A stretch of 9,840 nt of DNA, from positions 1-9,840 of the forward strand of contig NZ_JBQCEE010000145.1 in the NCBI RefSeq assembly GCF_051960575.1, written 5' to 3'. This document shows, piece by piece, positions 1 through 6,087 of this stretch. The position numbers and the translations under genes are program-made. The notes beneath the pieces are model-generated. The model searched no databases. It saw only the letters and a program-made list of their open reading frames with translations, and was not told where the DNA came from. The DNA is from JBQCEE01 sp051960575. GTDB taxonomy: Bacteria > Actinomycetota > Actinomycetes > Mycobacteriales > Jatrophihabitantaceae. How positions within the stretch are numbered: position 1 is the stretch's first letter; every line of letters begins with the position of its first letter.

Positions 1-473
1 TCGGCGGCACGCTGGGCACCGCGGTCTTCCTGTCGATCCTGTTCACCTCGGCCGGGCACAACATCCCGACGGAGTACGCCAAGGCGCAGGGCACGGACGC
101 CTTCAAGCAGGCTGCCGCAGCGCACCCCGACCAGCTCAAGCTGATCACCGGTGGCACGGGCAGCCTGAACGACACCTCGTTCCTGCACCACATCGAGAGC
201 GTCCTGGCCCACCCGTTCCTGGTCGGGTTCTCGGACGCGATGGACCTCGTGTTCACCGTCGGTGCCATCGTGCTGGTGGCCGCGTTCGTCCTCTCGCTGT
301 TCATGAAGGAGGTGCCGCTGCGCACGATGTCCGGCCAGCAGGCCCGGGCCGCCGCCGAGGCTGCGGCCGCTGCCGCGGTCACGGACGTGGAGCTGCCGGT
401 CGGCGCCGCCGCGCCGGACGAGAGCACGGCCGGCGAGGACGCCGGACGCGCCACCCACGCGCAAATCCGGTAG
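1..473 (+). CDS. MFS transporter, DHA2 (EmrB/QacA-like) family, C-terminal fragment
   Basis: The reading frame is open from base 3 and ends at TAG 471-473; the start lies left of the window, so about 156 C-terminal residues are visible. It opens with GGTLGTAVFLSILF, a transmembrane helix with the Gly-rich pattern typical of the late helices of 14-TM DHA2 drug:H+ antiporters. A polar loop of about 60 residues follows, then a last helix (FTVGAIVLVAAFVLSLFMKEVPLR) ending in the F-x-K-E-V-P-L-R signature common at the end of this family. The remaining ~45 residues are an Ala-rich, low-complexity cytoplasmic tail. The family exports drugs or other small molecules across the plasma membrane using the proton gradient; the substrate cannot be read from this fragment. 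A hairpin terminator 14 bp downstream suggests it ends its transcription unit. Confidence 0.85.
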   Translation, partial: GGTLGTAVFLSILFTSAGHNIPTEYAKAQGTDAFKQAAAAHPDQLKLITGGTGSLNDTSFLHHIESVLAHPFLVGFSDAMDLVFTVGAIVLVAAFVLSLFMKEVPLRTMSGQQARAAAEAAAAAAVTDVELPVGAAAPDESTAGEDAGRATHAQIR

Positions 474-487
474 CCACCCGCTCGTCG

Positions 488-524
488 CAGCGCCCCGTGA
501 TCCCGCTCGGATCGCGGGGCGCTG
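488..524 (+). terminator. Rho-independent-type terminator of the MFS gene
   Basis: A 15-bp stem (488-502 with 510-524, one G-T wobble at 498/514) closes a 7-base loop (503-509). It begins 14 bp after the MFS stop codon. No clear T-run follows, which is usual for terminators in very GC-rich actinobacteria. Both flanking genes are on the plus strand, so it probably insulates the next gene from exporter transcription. Confidence 0.75.
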
Positions 525-592
525 CCGTGTTCATTACGCTCCGAGCAGGCTCCGTCGGCCGCCCCTCACCGGGGCGAGGAAGAGGTCCGCAC

Positions 593-1003
593 ATGGCGCA
601 CGGCTCCAACAAGCGCGAATGGCTCACCACGCTGCGGGGGTTCCCCGCCTTCTCGCAGTGCAGCGAGGACGACCTCAAGGCGCTCATCGACGCCGGCGGC
701 GAGTTCCATCTGCCGGCGGGCTGGCCGCTCGTGCAGGAGGGCATCCCCGCCGACGCGTGCTACGTGCTCACGCAGGGACAGGCGCGTGTCTTCGCCGGAC
801 GCGAGCAGATCGCAACCGTCGGCGTCGGCGACATCATTGGCGAGATGGCGCTCATCGGTGGGGGCCAGCGCAAGGCGACGGTCACCTCGTCCGACCGCGT
901 GGCCGGCCTGCGCATCGAGAACGACAAGCTGCGCAAGGTGATGGCCGACCACCCCGCGGTCGAGCGCGCCTTCCAGGCCGTGTACGACGCCCACAGCCAG
1001 TGA
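593..1003 (+). CDS. stand-alone cyclic nucleotide-binding domain protein (Crp/Fnr-type sensor domain)
   Basis: 136 residues. The ATG at 593 follows a purine-rich ribosome site (GAGGAAGAGG, 576-585). The frame extends further upstream, but that part runs through the terminator hairpin, so I reject the longer form. Residues ~15-130 form one cNMP-binding beta-roll: it starts with the FPAFSQCSEDDLKAL helix, continues through LPAGWPLVQEG and the YVLTQGQARVF strand, and carries the phosphate-binding cassette GDIIGEMALIGGGQRKATV (about residues 84-102). This has the Gly-Glu-x-Ala-Leu and Arg expected for ligand binding in Crp relatives. There is no helix-turn-helix after the domain, so it is not itself a DNA-binding regulator; a role as a sensor or regulatory subunit acting on a partner is inference. 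The stop lies 3 bp from the stop of the convergent small gene. A 6-bp hairpin (560-576) abuts the ribosome site. Confidence 0.85.
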   Translation: MAHGSNKREWLTTLRGFPAFSQCSEDDLKALIDAGGEFHLPAGWPLVQEGIPADACYVLTQGQARVFAGREQIATVGVGDIIGEMALIGGGQRKATVTSSDRVAGLRIENDKLRKVMADHPAVERAFQAVYDAHSQ

Positions 1004-1006
1004 CGG

Positions 1007-1195
1007 TCACTCCGTGGCGGAAGGCACGTCGTCCGGGTCGTAGTCGTCGATCCCCGCAGCGATGCGCTCCTGCTCGGTGCGCCGGGCCAACTCGTCGTCG
1101 TTGAGGTGGGCCGGCGTCTTCGCGTGCGCCCGGTGGTCCGGGATGGCCTGCTCCTCGGGGATGATCACGTCGTCCAGGTTCGGCGTCTCGCTCAT
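1007..1195 (-). CDS. small acidic hypothetical protein (62 aa)
   Basis: 62 residues from ATG 1195-1193 to TGA 1009-1007. The composition is strongly acidic and polar, without hydrophobic segments: an N-terminal LDDVIIPEEQAIPDHR, a middle LNDDELARRTEQERIAAGI likely to be helical, and a tail of Asp/Pro (DDYDPDDVP). This looks like a small soluble, partly disordered protein; I do not recognise the family. No strong ribosome site precedes the ATG. It lies 30 bp downstream of the DUF4188 gene on the same strand, so it is probably transcribed with it. Its stop is 3 bp from that of the convergent CNBD gene. Codon use is the same high-GC3 pattern as the neighbours, which supports a real gene. Confidence 0.6.
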   Translation of the reverse strand: MSETPNLDDVIIPEEQAIPDHRAHAKTPAHLNDDELARRTEQERIAAGIDDYDPDDVPSATE

Positions 1196-1225
1196 GACCA
1201 GACCGTGCCCCGTGCGACCGGAGGG

Positions 1226-1780
1226 CTAAACCGGGTCGGCCACCTGGCGCGGCTCAGGGTCCGCCGTCCGCCCGGACGTCACCGGGCCGGCGGCGTCCTC
1301 GGTGCGTCGGCGGATGCGCAGCCGGGCGGAACTCGAGGCGGCGAGCGGCTCCAGCGTGCCGGCCTTGCCCAGCCCGAAGGCGGGCATGTTGGCGTCGATC
1401 GCCTCGTACTCACCGGCGCGGACGAGGTAGGTCTCGTGCCAGATGCCGCTGCGCGGATCGCTGCCGACGCGCTTCCAGTACCCCCGCCAGGCGGCGAGGT
1501 GCGGGTCGGCCTCGTCGCGGGCGAACGCCTCGAGGTGCTCGAAGGACCGCCAGTACTGGACGATGGTGGGCAGCCCCATCTCGTAGCCGAGCAGCCCCTT
1601 CTCCGGCCGCTCGCTGAGGTACCTCAGCATGTGACGCATCCCGCGGCGGCCGCCGAGGTCGCGGAAGCAGCGGATCGGGTGCTTCGGGTCGAACCGGGCG
1701 CCGATCAGGAAGACCACGAAGTCGCCCTCGATGGTGGCGCGCTGCCGACCTGCGCGGATCGTCCTGTCTGTGCCGTTCAT
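1226..1780 (-). CDS. DUF4188 family protein (monooxygenase-like, dimeric alpha/beta-barrel type)
   Basis: 184 residues. I chose ATG 1780-1778 because GAGGGA stands about 9 bases upstream and homology-like sequence begins right after it; earlier ATGs in frame (1816, 1837, 1843) would add a stretch overlapping the divergent promoter. Landmarks are FVVFLIGARF (21-30), VQYWRSFEHLEAFA (74-87), GIWHETYLV (112-120) and YEAIDANMPAFGL (125-137). These are the hallmarks I know from DUF4188 proteins, often annotated as monooxygenase family proteins or related to haem-type aldoxime dehydratase neighbours. The true reaction is not established for this family. The last ~45 residues are Arg/Pro-rich, look disordered and are probably not conserved. 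It is divergent from the L,D-transpeptidase gene and likely co-transcribed with the 62-aa gene. Confidence 0.8.
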   Translation of the reverse strand: MNGTDRTIRAGRQRATIEGDFVVFLIGARFDPKHPIRCFRDLGGRRGMRHMLRYLSERPEKGLLGYEMGLPTIVQYWRSFEHLEAFARDEADPHLAAWRGYWKRVGSDPRSGIWHETYLVRAGEYEAIDANMPAFGLGKAGTLEPLAASSSARLRIRRRTEDAAGPVTSGRTADPEPRQVADPV

Positions 1781-1825
1781 GAGCGCCCGTCCCTCGTCCG
1801 CCGTGGTGGCAGCCATGGTGGTCGG

Positions 1826-2641
1826 ATGCCTCGACATGCGCAACGGCGGACTTCACCGCTGCGGCGTCTCGCCGATGGGATCTCCGTGCGCCGGCTCATC
1901 ACTGCCCTGTTCGGGCTGCTGTTCGCCGTCGCGCTGCTCGCCGGGCCGCCGCCGGCCTCGACCGACACCGGCGGCCTGCGACCGGCGATCGGTACCAGCC
2001 ACCCGGCATCACCGACCACCACGCCGCCGCCGGCACCGGCCGTGAAGCCGGCACCGACCCCGTTCCCCGGCGATCCGGGCGACGCGCTGCAGGTCGTGTC
2101 GGTCGTCGCACACGACCGCCGCGCCACGACGGCCCGCGTGCTGCTCTGGCAGCGGCCTGCCGTCGGGCAGCCCTGGACGCTCGTCGCCGGGCCGTTCACG
2201 GCGCACGTCGGGGCGTCGGGGCTGACGACCCACCCGCGCGAGGGCTTCCCCGCCACACCGATCGGCAGCTTCGGCCTCACCCAGGCCTTCGGACGCGACG
2301 CCGACACCGGCGGCCGCATCACCCGTCTCGCCTACCACCGCCTCCGGCCGGGGGACGGGTGGAGCAACGCGCCGCGGCAGTACAACCGCCTGGCCCGCAC
2401 CGGCGAGATGTTCCTCGGCCGCGACGGCTGGATGCGCCTCGCCGTCCTCATCGACTACAACACGGCGCACCCGCGCGTCGGTGCCGGCTCGGGCTACTTC
2501 CTGCACGTGGCCGGCGGCGGGCCCACCGACGGCTGCGTCGCCCTGCCGCTGGTGCAGCTGCGCCGCGTCGTCGCCTGGCTGACGCCCGCCGGACGGCCGC
2601 GCATCGTGACCGCGATCGACGCCGGTCGGCCCTCGTTGTGA
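1826..2641 (+). CDS. secreted L,D-transpeptidase-like (YkuD-fold) protein
   Basis: 271 residues from ATG 1826; a GTG at 1886 (251 residues) is an alternative start, and neither has a perfect ribosome site. A basic N-terminus (eight Arg in the first 23 residues) leads into a hydrophobic segment LITALFGLLFAVALLAG (24-40), a signal peptide or membrane anchor. A Pro/Ala/Thr linker (about 45-82) suits a wall-spanning tether. The catalytic domain has the TPIGSFGLTQAFG motif (134-146) and LHVAGGGPTDGCVAL (216-230), giving the His217/Cys227 pair of YkuD-type enzymes. The usual S-x-G-C-x-R box is here T-D-G-C-V-A-L, the variant seen in a large actinobacterial subgroup. The family joins or modifies peptidoglycan peptides through a cysteine acyl-enzyme outside the membrane. 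Whether this member is a true 3-3 cross-linker cannot be told. The long frame upstream of 1826 is antisense to the DUF4188 gene. Confidence 0.85.
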   Translation: MPRHAQRRTSPLRRLADGISVRRLITALFGLLFAVALLAGPPPASTDTGGLRPAIGTSHPASPTTTPPPAPAVKPAPTPFPGDPGDALQVVSVVAHDRRATTARVLLWQRPAVGQPWTLVAGPFTAHVGASGLTTHPREGFPATPIGSFGLTQAFGRDADTGGRITRLAYHRLRPGDGWSNAPRQYNRLARTGEMFLGRDGWMRLAVLIDYNTAHPRVGAGSGYFLHVAGGGPTDGCVALPLVQLRRVVAWLTPAGRPRIVTAIDAGRPSL

Positions 2642-2669
2642 GGCGGCAGCCGCGTCACGGCTGACGGTC

Positions 2670-2683
2670 GGCCCCGAGGGGCC
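2670..2683. terminator. short GC hairpin between convergent units (weak terminator candidate)
   Basis: The palindrome GGCCCC-GA-GGGGCC can fold as a 5-bp stem with a 4-base loop. It lies between the L,D-transpeptidase stop (plus, 2641) and the 3' end of tRNA-Phe (minus, 2694), where a bidirectional terminator would be expected. It is short and has no T-run. Confidence 0.3.
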
Positions 2684-2693
2684 TGCTGCTGTG

Positions 2694-2767
2694 TGGCCAG
2701 GGGCGGGATCGAACCGCCGACCTACCGCTTTTCAGGCGGTCGCTCGTACCAGCTGAGCTACCTGGCC
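2694..2767 (-). tRNA. tRNA-Phe (GAA anticodon)
   Basis: On the minus strand the gene reads from 2767 to 2694 (74 nt). The acceptor arms GGCCAGG and CCTGGCC pair perfectly and the discriminator base is A. The D-arm holds AGCTCAGCTGGT. The anticodon stem ACCGC/GCGGT encloses CTGAAAA with anticodon GAA, and the T-arm GGCGG-TTCGATC-CCGCC is perfect. The 3' CCA is not encoded (CAC follows), so it must be added enzymatically. It sits 49 bp downstream of the CbiX gene on the same strand. A possible -10 TAGGCT lies at 2811-2806, just past that gene's stop. Confidence 0.97.
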
Positions 2768-2816
2768 GTACCTGTTGCTGCCCGTGCCGCGCACGTGCCT
2801 GCGAAAGCCTACCCGA

Positions 2817-3473
2817 TCAGTCCGGGGCCACTTCGTCGTAGCGGCGCCAGACCAGCTCGACCAGTGCGGGGTGCACCCCGAGGGGTGCGCCGACCGTCGC
2901 GAGCCCCCGCCCTGCGGCTGCCAGGACGCCGGTGAAGCGGCCCTCGGCGAGCAGGTAGGCCGCGGCCTCGACCGGGGGCGGCGCGGCGGCGAAGGCCGCG
3001 CGGAGGTCGTCGGCCATCGTCAACACGGTCACCGGCCGGCCGAGCCGTTCGCCCAGGGCCCGCGCCGCGGCGTCCAGCTCCTGCCGTGCCTCGAGACGGC
3101 TCGAGCCAGCGGCGACGAGGAACGTGCTCGCCGGCTGCTGCGTGCGGGCGGCCGCCAGGCGGTCGGCGACGGCGTCGAGCACCAGCGGGTGGGGGCCGAG
3201 GTGCGCGGCGACGCGCGTGGCGGGGTGGCCCGCGGTGGCGGCGGGGATGTCGCTCTGCACGTGGAAGCCGGTCGACAGCAGCAGGGGGACGACCACGGTG
3301 GGCGATGCGTCAAGCGACTCGGCCAGCGTCGGGCCGATGACGTCGAGGAAGCACAGGTCCACGCGGATCTCCCGCCGGGCGGCGCGGACGGCGTCGACCA
3401 GCGCACGGGTCGTCGCGGCACCGGCAGGGGACGCGGTGCCGTGGGCGACGACGAGCAGGCGGGGTGGGGGCAC
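2817..3473 (-). CDS. CbiX/sirohydrochlorin chelatase family protein
   Basis: 218 residues with a GTG start (3473-3471), preceded about 5-8 bases upstream by a strong GAGAGGAG ribosome site. The N-terminal half is a clear CbiX domain: LVVAHGT with His11 and VVPLLLSTGFHVQSDIP with His71, the two histidines that bind the metal in class II chelatases. The C-terminal half repeats the fold more loosely (TFLVAAGSS where an HGS/T motif would be) and lacks the matching histidines. This is the usual long, two-half form with one active half. Family members insert Fe2+ or Co2+ into sirohydrochlorin for siroheme or cobalamin synthesis. No siroheme, sulfite-reductase or cobalamin gene is adjacent, so the metal and pathway remain open. 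It sits between tRNA-Asp (upstream, behind a terminator) and tRNA-Phe (downstream). Confidence 0.85.
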   Translation of the reverse strand: MPPPRLLVVAHGTASPAGAATTRALVDAVRAARREIRVDLCFLDVIGPTLAESLDASPTVVVPLLLSTGFHVQSDIPAATAGHPATRVAAHLGPHPLVLDAVADRLAAARTQQPASTFLVAAGSSRLEARQELDAAARALGERLGRPVTVLTMADDLRAAFAAAPPPVEAAAYLLAEGRFTGVLAAAGRGLATVGAPLGVHPALVELVWRRYDEVAPD

Positions 3474-3503
3474 GGCGGCGCTCCTCTCGCGGGGGCGGAC
3501 GCG

Positions 3504-3539
3504 ACGAAGGCTCCCGGTCTGGTGACCGGGAGCCTTCGT
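3504..3539 (-). terminator. strong terminator hairpin after tRNA-Asp
   Basis: A perfect 16-bp stem (3504-3519 with 3524-3539) closes a TGGT tetraloop. On the minus strand it begins only 4 bases after the encoded CCA of tRNA-Asp and ends 30 bp before the GTG of the CbiX gene. It therefore marks the end of the tRNA-Glu/tRNA-Asp transcript. There is no T-run. Confidence 0.85.
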
Positions 3540-3542
3540 GAC

Positions 3543-3619
3543 TGGCGACCCCGACGGGACTCGAACCCGCGACCTCCGCCGTGACAGGGCGGCACGCTAA
3601 CCGACTGCGCTACGGGGCC
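3543..3619 (-). tRNA. tRNA-Asp (GTC anticodon)
   Basis: It reads 3619 to 3543 on the minus strand, including an encoded CCA at 3545-3543. The acceptor GGCCCCG pairs with CGGGGTC (one G-T wobble) and the discriminator is G. The anticodon stem CCGCC/GGCGG encloses CTGTCAC with anticodon GTC. The T-arm GCGGG-TTCGAGT-CCCGT follows. It lies 31 bp downstream of tRNA-Glu on the same strand, so the two are almost certainly one precursor, ended by the hairpin at 3504-3539. Confidence 0.97.
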
Positions 3620-3650
3620 TCGATACTGCTCGGTACGACTGGTGAGGCCG

Positions 3651-3723
3651 TGCCCCCAACGGGATTCGAACCCGTGCTACCGCCTTGAAAGGGCGGCGTC
3701 CTGGGCCTCTAGACGATGAGGGC
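3651..3723 (-). tRNA. tRNA-Glu (TTC anticodon)
   Basis: It reads 3723 to 3651 on the minus strand (73 nt). The acceptor GCCCTCA pairs with TGGGGGC (one wobble) and the discriminator is A. The D-region is GTCTAGAGGCCCAGGAC. The anticodon stem CCGCC/GGCGG encloses CTTTCAA with anticodon TTC, and the T-arm is ACGGG-TTCGAAT-CCCGT. I set the 5' end by the standard nine bases before the D-stem; starting three bases earlier leaves mismatches in the acceptor. CCA is not encoded (CGG follows). It is the first gene of the tRNA-Glu/tRNA-Asp unit. Confidence 0.96.
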
Positions 3724-3781
3724 GGCTCGCTCGCCGTTTCGGGCGAACCGCTCCATGCTAGCCCCACTCGAGGACGTGACC

Positions 3782-3811
3782 AGCATAGGGGATGGTCGGC
3801 CGAGGTTTCAC
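3782..3811 (-). promoter_or_regulatory. candidate promoter of the tRNA-Glu/tRNA-Asp unit
   Basis: On the minus strand, GTGAAA (3811-3806) and TATGCT (3787-3782) are separated by 18 bases, a fair match to a housekeeping sigma-70/HrdB-type promoter. It would start transcription about 52 bases before tRNA-Glu. The -35 lies inside one arm of the GGTGAAACC/GGTTTCACC inverted repeat, and the A7 tract (minus strand) lies further upstream. An alternative is TGGTCA-N16-TAGCAT (3782-3755). Confidence 0.4.
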
Positions 3812-3904
3812 CCGGCCCTGGTCAGCGACCCACCTCACACGGCCGCGTTAGATTTTTTTGCGACCGGTGAAACCACGCGCGGGGTCGCGAGCGAAACCAG
3901 AGTG

Positions 3905-3950
3905 GATCGACTGGAGCGGGACGGCCGAACACGGCCCGCTCTGGTCGATC
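3905..3950 (-). terminator. large hairpin downstream of tyrA, probable terminator
   Basis: A 16-bp stem (3905-3920 with 3935-3950, including two G-T pairs) closes a 14-base loop. It lies about 50 bases past the tyrA stop on the minus strand, where a terminator is needed before the tRNA promoter. The right arm can alternatively pair with ACCAGAG at 3896-3902, so two mutually exclusive folds are possible. No T-run follows on the minus strand. Confidence 0.5.
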
Positions 3951-4000
3951 TCTTCACGTTCCGGGCCGCTTCCGGGGTCGCCGTGCGCCGTTCGAACGGG

Positions 4001-4969
4001 TCAGGCGTCGACCGGGCGCATGCCGAGCATCCGGACGCCGCCCTCGGTGCGCAGCACCGCGGTGACCCAGCCCCCGCCGGCCCCGTGCGCGCGCAGGTGC
4101 TCACGGTCGGCCGGCAGCTCGACCGGGTCGAAGCGGCGCTGCTCCCAGTGGATGCGGGCGTCGTGCCCGGCGGTGGCGAGCTCGAGCACCGAGCCGTCGG
4201 CCGCCAGCTCGTCGCGGGCACGCACCAACCGGGCGATGGCGTCGTCGAGCGCCGTCACGAGCGCCGGGTTGTCGTCGCACCAGGTCGCCACGAGCGCCGG
4301 ACGCGTGCGGGCGACCCGCGAACCCGAGCGGTACGAGCCCGCGGCGAGCGAGAGCCCGAGCGGCCCGCCGGCGAGCCCCGTCAGCGCCAGCGCCTCGGCG
4401 AGCACGTGCGGCAGGCCGATGACGCGCGCGACCGCGGCGTCCTGCTCGGCCGCGGAGGTGGGTACCGGGCGGGCACCGAGGTCGCAGACCAGCTCGGCCA
4501 GCCGCAACCAGGCGTCCAGGGGGGTGTCGTCCTCGAGCACGAGCGCCCACGGTGCGTCCCGGAAGAGCAAGGGGTCGGCGGCGGCCCAGCCGGTGTCCTC
4601 GACGCCGGCGAGCGGATGTCCGCCGACGAAGGCCGTCCCCGGCGCGATCGCGCGCACCGCGTCGAGCACCGGTCGTTTCAGGGTGCCGACATCGGTGAGC
4701 ACCGCCGTCGCCGGCAGGTGCGGCGCCACCGAGCGCAGCGCGGCCTCGACGTCGGGCAGCGGCATCGCGAGCACGACGAGGTCGGCCCCGGCGACGGCCT
4801 CCGCGTCGGACGCCGCGACCGAGAACCCGGACGCGCTCACGGCGGCCGCGGTCGACGGGTCGACGTCGTAGCCGACGACCTCGGCGCTGGTGAGACGCAG
4901 GGCGTGCAGCAGCGAGCCGCCGATCAGGCCGAGCCCGAGGACGGCGACGCGCCGGAAGCTCGACGTCAT
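4001..4969 (-). CDS. tyrA: prephenate dehydrogenase
   Basis: 322 residues, ATG 4969-4967. TyrA oxidatively decarboxylates prephenate to 4-hydroxyphenylpyruvate with NAD(P)+, the committed step of tyrosine synthesis in the cytoplasm. The N-terminal Rossmann fold shows VAVLGLGLIGGSLL (GxGxxG at 12-17) and Asp35 at the end of the second strand (VVGYDVDP), which favours NAD+. The conserved TDVGTLK is at 92-98, GGHPLAG with His118 at 116-122, and GLPHVLAEALA with His188 in the helical dimerisation domain. SGSRVARTRPALVATW matches the family's TR-x-A-x-S/R region that binds substrate. The ~55-residue tail may carry a small extra domain. No ribosome site is visible before the ATG, so the mRNA may be leaderless or weakly translated. 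It is divergent from the TadA-associated operon across 132 bp. Confidence 0.93.
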   Translation of the reverse strand: MTSSFRRVAVLGLGLIGGSLLHALRLTSAEVVGYDVDPSTAAAVSASGFSVAASDAEAVAGADLVVLAMPLPDVEAALRSVAPHLPATAVLTDVGTLKRPVLDAVRAIAPGTAFVGGHPLAGVEDTGWAAADPLLFRDAPWALVLEDDTPLDAWLRLAELVCDLGARPVPTSAAEQDAAVARVIGLPHVLAEALALTGLAGGPLGLSLAAGSYRSGSRVARTRPALVATWCDDNPALVTALDDAIARLVRARDELAADGSVLELATAGHDARIHWEQRRFDPVELPADREHLRAHGAGGGWVTAVLRTEGGVRMLGMRPVDA

Positions 4970-5101
4970 CGCGGTTCGGGGCCCTGGGATCGCACCCGGC
5001 GACGGTAACGCTTCGTGCGGTCACACCTTCCGCGGGCAAGGTGCACCGTGTCAGGATCGTGACGCCCCGGACCTTGGCGCACGGACCCGGAGGAGGCAGG
5101 C

Positions 5102-5587
5102 ATGGCGAAGCAGGGGTTCGCGGTCGCGGCGTTCCGCGACGGCGCCCAGTGGCGGGTCGAGGCCATGCCGCCGACCGTGCTGGGCGATCTCGGCGTGCTG
5201 TTGCAGGCCCTGCGTGCGCAGCCGCCCGAGGGCGGGCCGTTCCTGATCGCCTGCGTCCCCGAGGAGTTCTTCGTGCTCGCACGGCAGGAGGGTCGCCGCG
5301 TCTCGCTCGTGCTCTCGGACCTCACCGCCGCCGTCGAGTTCGACCTCGCCGAACAGGTGCTGACGCGGCTCGGCGAGGAGCCGCCCGCCGACGACGAGCT
5401 CGACGAGGCGTGGCCGATCGGCGACCTCGAACTGTTCGACGACCTCGACGTGTCGGAGGAGGAGATGGAGGACCTGCTCGAGGACGACGACGCCCTGCCC
5501 GAAGAGATGGTCGATGCCCTCTTCGACCGGCTCGGTCTGCGCGACGAGTACGAGCGCGCGACCCAGATGCTCGGCGTGGGTCGCTGA
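5102..5587 (+). CDS. tRNA adenosine deaminase-associated protein (TIGR03941 family), copy 1
   Basis: 161 residues; ATG 5102 has an excellent GGAGGAGG ribosome site (about 5091-5098). The N-terminal ~95 residues (FAVAAFRDGAQWRVEAMPP ... FFVLARQEGRRVSLVLSDLTAAVEFDLAEQVLTRL) form a predicted mixed alpha/beta domain. An Asp/Glu-rich linker follows, then a C-terminal helical part (WPIGDLELFDDLDVSEEEM ... LPEEMVDALFDRLGLRDEYERA). This is the layout I know for TIGR03941, an actinobacterial family named only for its constant place beside tadA; its biochemical role is unknown. It is very acidic overall, as might suit a partner of a basic tRNA-binding enzyme (inference). It is the first gene of a three-gene operon, and its stop overlaps the next start by one base (TGATG). 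Confidence 0.88.
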   Translation: MAKQGFAVAAFRDGAQWRVEAMPPTVLGDLGVLLQALRAQPPEGGPFLIACVPEEFFVLARQEGRRVSLVLSDLTAAVEFDLAEQVLTRLGEEPPADDELDEAWPIGDLELFDDLDVSEEEMEDLLEDDDALPEEMVDALFDRLGLRDEYERATQMLGVGR

Positions 5588-6087
5588 TGGCGGCGTTCGC
5601 CGCGGTGCTCACCCGCGCCGGTGGTCGGTGGCGGGCCCAGGAGGAGTCGGTCGACGACTGCGAGTCGGTCGCCGAGCTGGGCGAGCTGCTCGCCGAGCAC
5701 GACGGCACGGTGCGTCTGCTGCTCATCGAGCAGGACGACGAGTTCGCCGCGATCGTGCGGCTCGACGACGAGGTGCGGGTGTTCCTCACCGACGGGCACG
5801 CGGCCGACAGCTACCCGCTCGCGGCGATGCTCGCCGAGGACCTCGAGCCGGCGGTGGCGTCGCGGCGAGGCGCTGCGGTCGACGACGAGGACGACGACGA
5901 GGACGAGGTGCCGCCGCTGCACGAGAGCGTGCCGTTCGGCGATGCCGCCGTCGTCGAGGACCTCGGCACCGACCCCGGTGACCTCATCGACATGAGCGTG
6001 CACCCGGGCACGCTGCCGATCGACGTGCTCGTGGCCGTGTGCGAGAAGGCGGGCTGCGCCGACCTGCTCGACGACCTGCGCGGGTGA
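5587..6087 (+). CDS. tRNA adenosine deaminase-associated protein (TIGR03941-like), divergent copy 2
   Basis: 166 residues from ATG 5587, which overlaps the previous stop by one base. Longer forms in this frame would overlap copy 1 and lack support. It parallels copy 1 throughout: FAAVLTRAGGRWRAQ at the N-terminus, then EFAAIVRLDDEVRVFLTDGHAADSYPLAAMLAEDL against copy 1's EFFVLARQEGRRVSLVLSDLTAAVEFDLAEQVL. A very acidic linker follows (DDEDDDEDE, about 101-107), then VPFGDAAVVEDLGTDPGDLIDM ... LPIDVLVAVCEKAG matching the second domain of copy 1. The two are thus an old, strongly diverged tandem duplication or a paired paralogue family. It is translationally coupled to copy 1 upstream and tadA downstream (GTGA overlap). 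Its function is unknown; a heterodimer with copy 1 is plausible. Confidence 0.8.
   Translation: MAAFAAVLTRAGGRWRAQEESVDDCESVAELGELLAEHDGTVRLLLIEQDDEFAAIVRLDDEVRVFLTDGHAADSYPLAAMLAEDLEPAVASRRGAAVDDEDDDEDEVPPLHESVPFGDAAVVEDLGTDPGDLIDMSVHPGTLPIDVLVAVCEKAGCADLLDDLRG

Larger units (their letters stand above)
3724..4000. other. gene-free structured spacer between tyrA and the tRNA-Glu/Asp unit
   Basis: 277 bp with no convincing coding sequence; the frames crossing it lack high-GC3 bias and ribosome sites. It contains a promoter candidate for the tRNAs (3782-3811), a T7 tract (3853-3859) that stands out in this GC-rich DNA, and an exact 9-bp inverted repeat GGTTTCACC (3804-3812) / GGTGAAACC (3866-3874) around that tract. 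It also holds a second pair ACCAGAG (3896-3902) / CTCTGGT (3939-3945) and a 16-bp-stem hairpin (3905-3950). As both neighbours are on the minus strand, it must hold the tyrA terminator and the tRNA promoter; a small RNA is possible but unproven. Confidence 0.6.

Noticed and set aside
1106..1825. 240-residue N-terminal extension of the L,D-transpeptidase frame
   Set aside because: It is antisense to the DUF4188 gene and precedes an obvious signal peptide.
2693..2935. Plus-strand ORF beginning MARGGIEPPTYRFSGG
   Set aside because: It is the complement of tRNA-Phe read as protein, a well-known false annotation, continuing antisense into the chelatase gene.
3029..3595. Minus-strand ORF beginning MPPCHGGGRGFESRRG
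   Set aside because: Its start is tRNA-Asp translated; the rest is an out-of-frame shadow of the chelatase gene.
3716..5008. Long plus-strand ORFs opposite tyrA (430 and 337 residues)
   Set aside because: Arg/Ser/Ala-rich shadows caused by high GC on the opposite strand of tyrA, which has clear family motifs.
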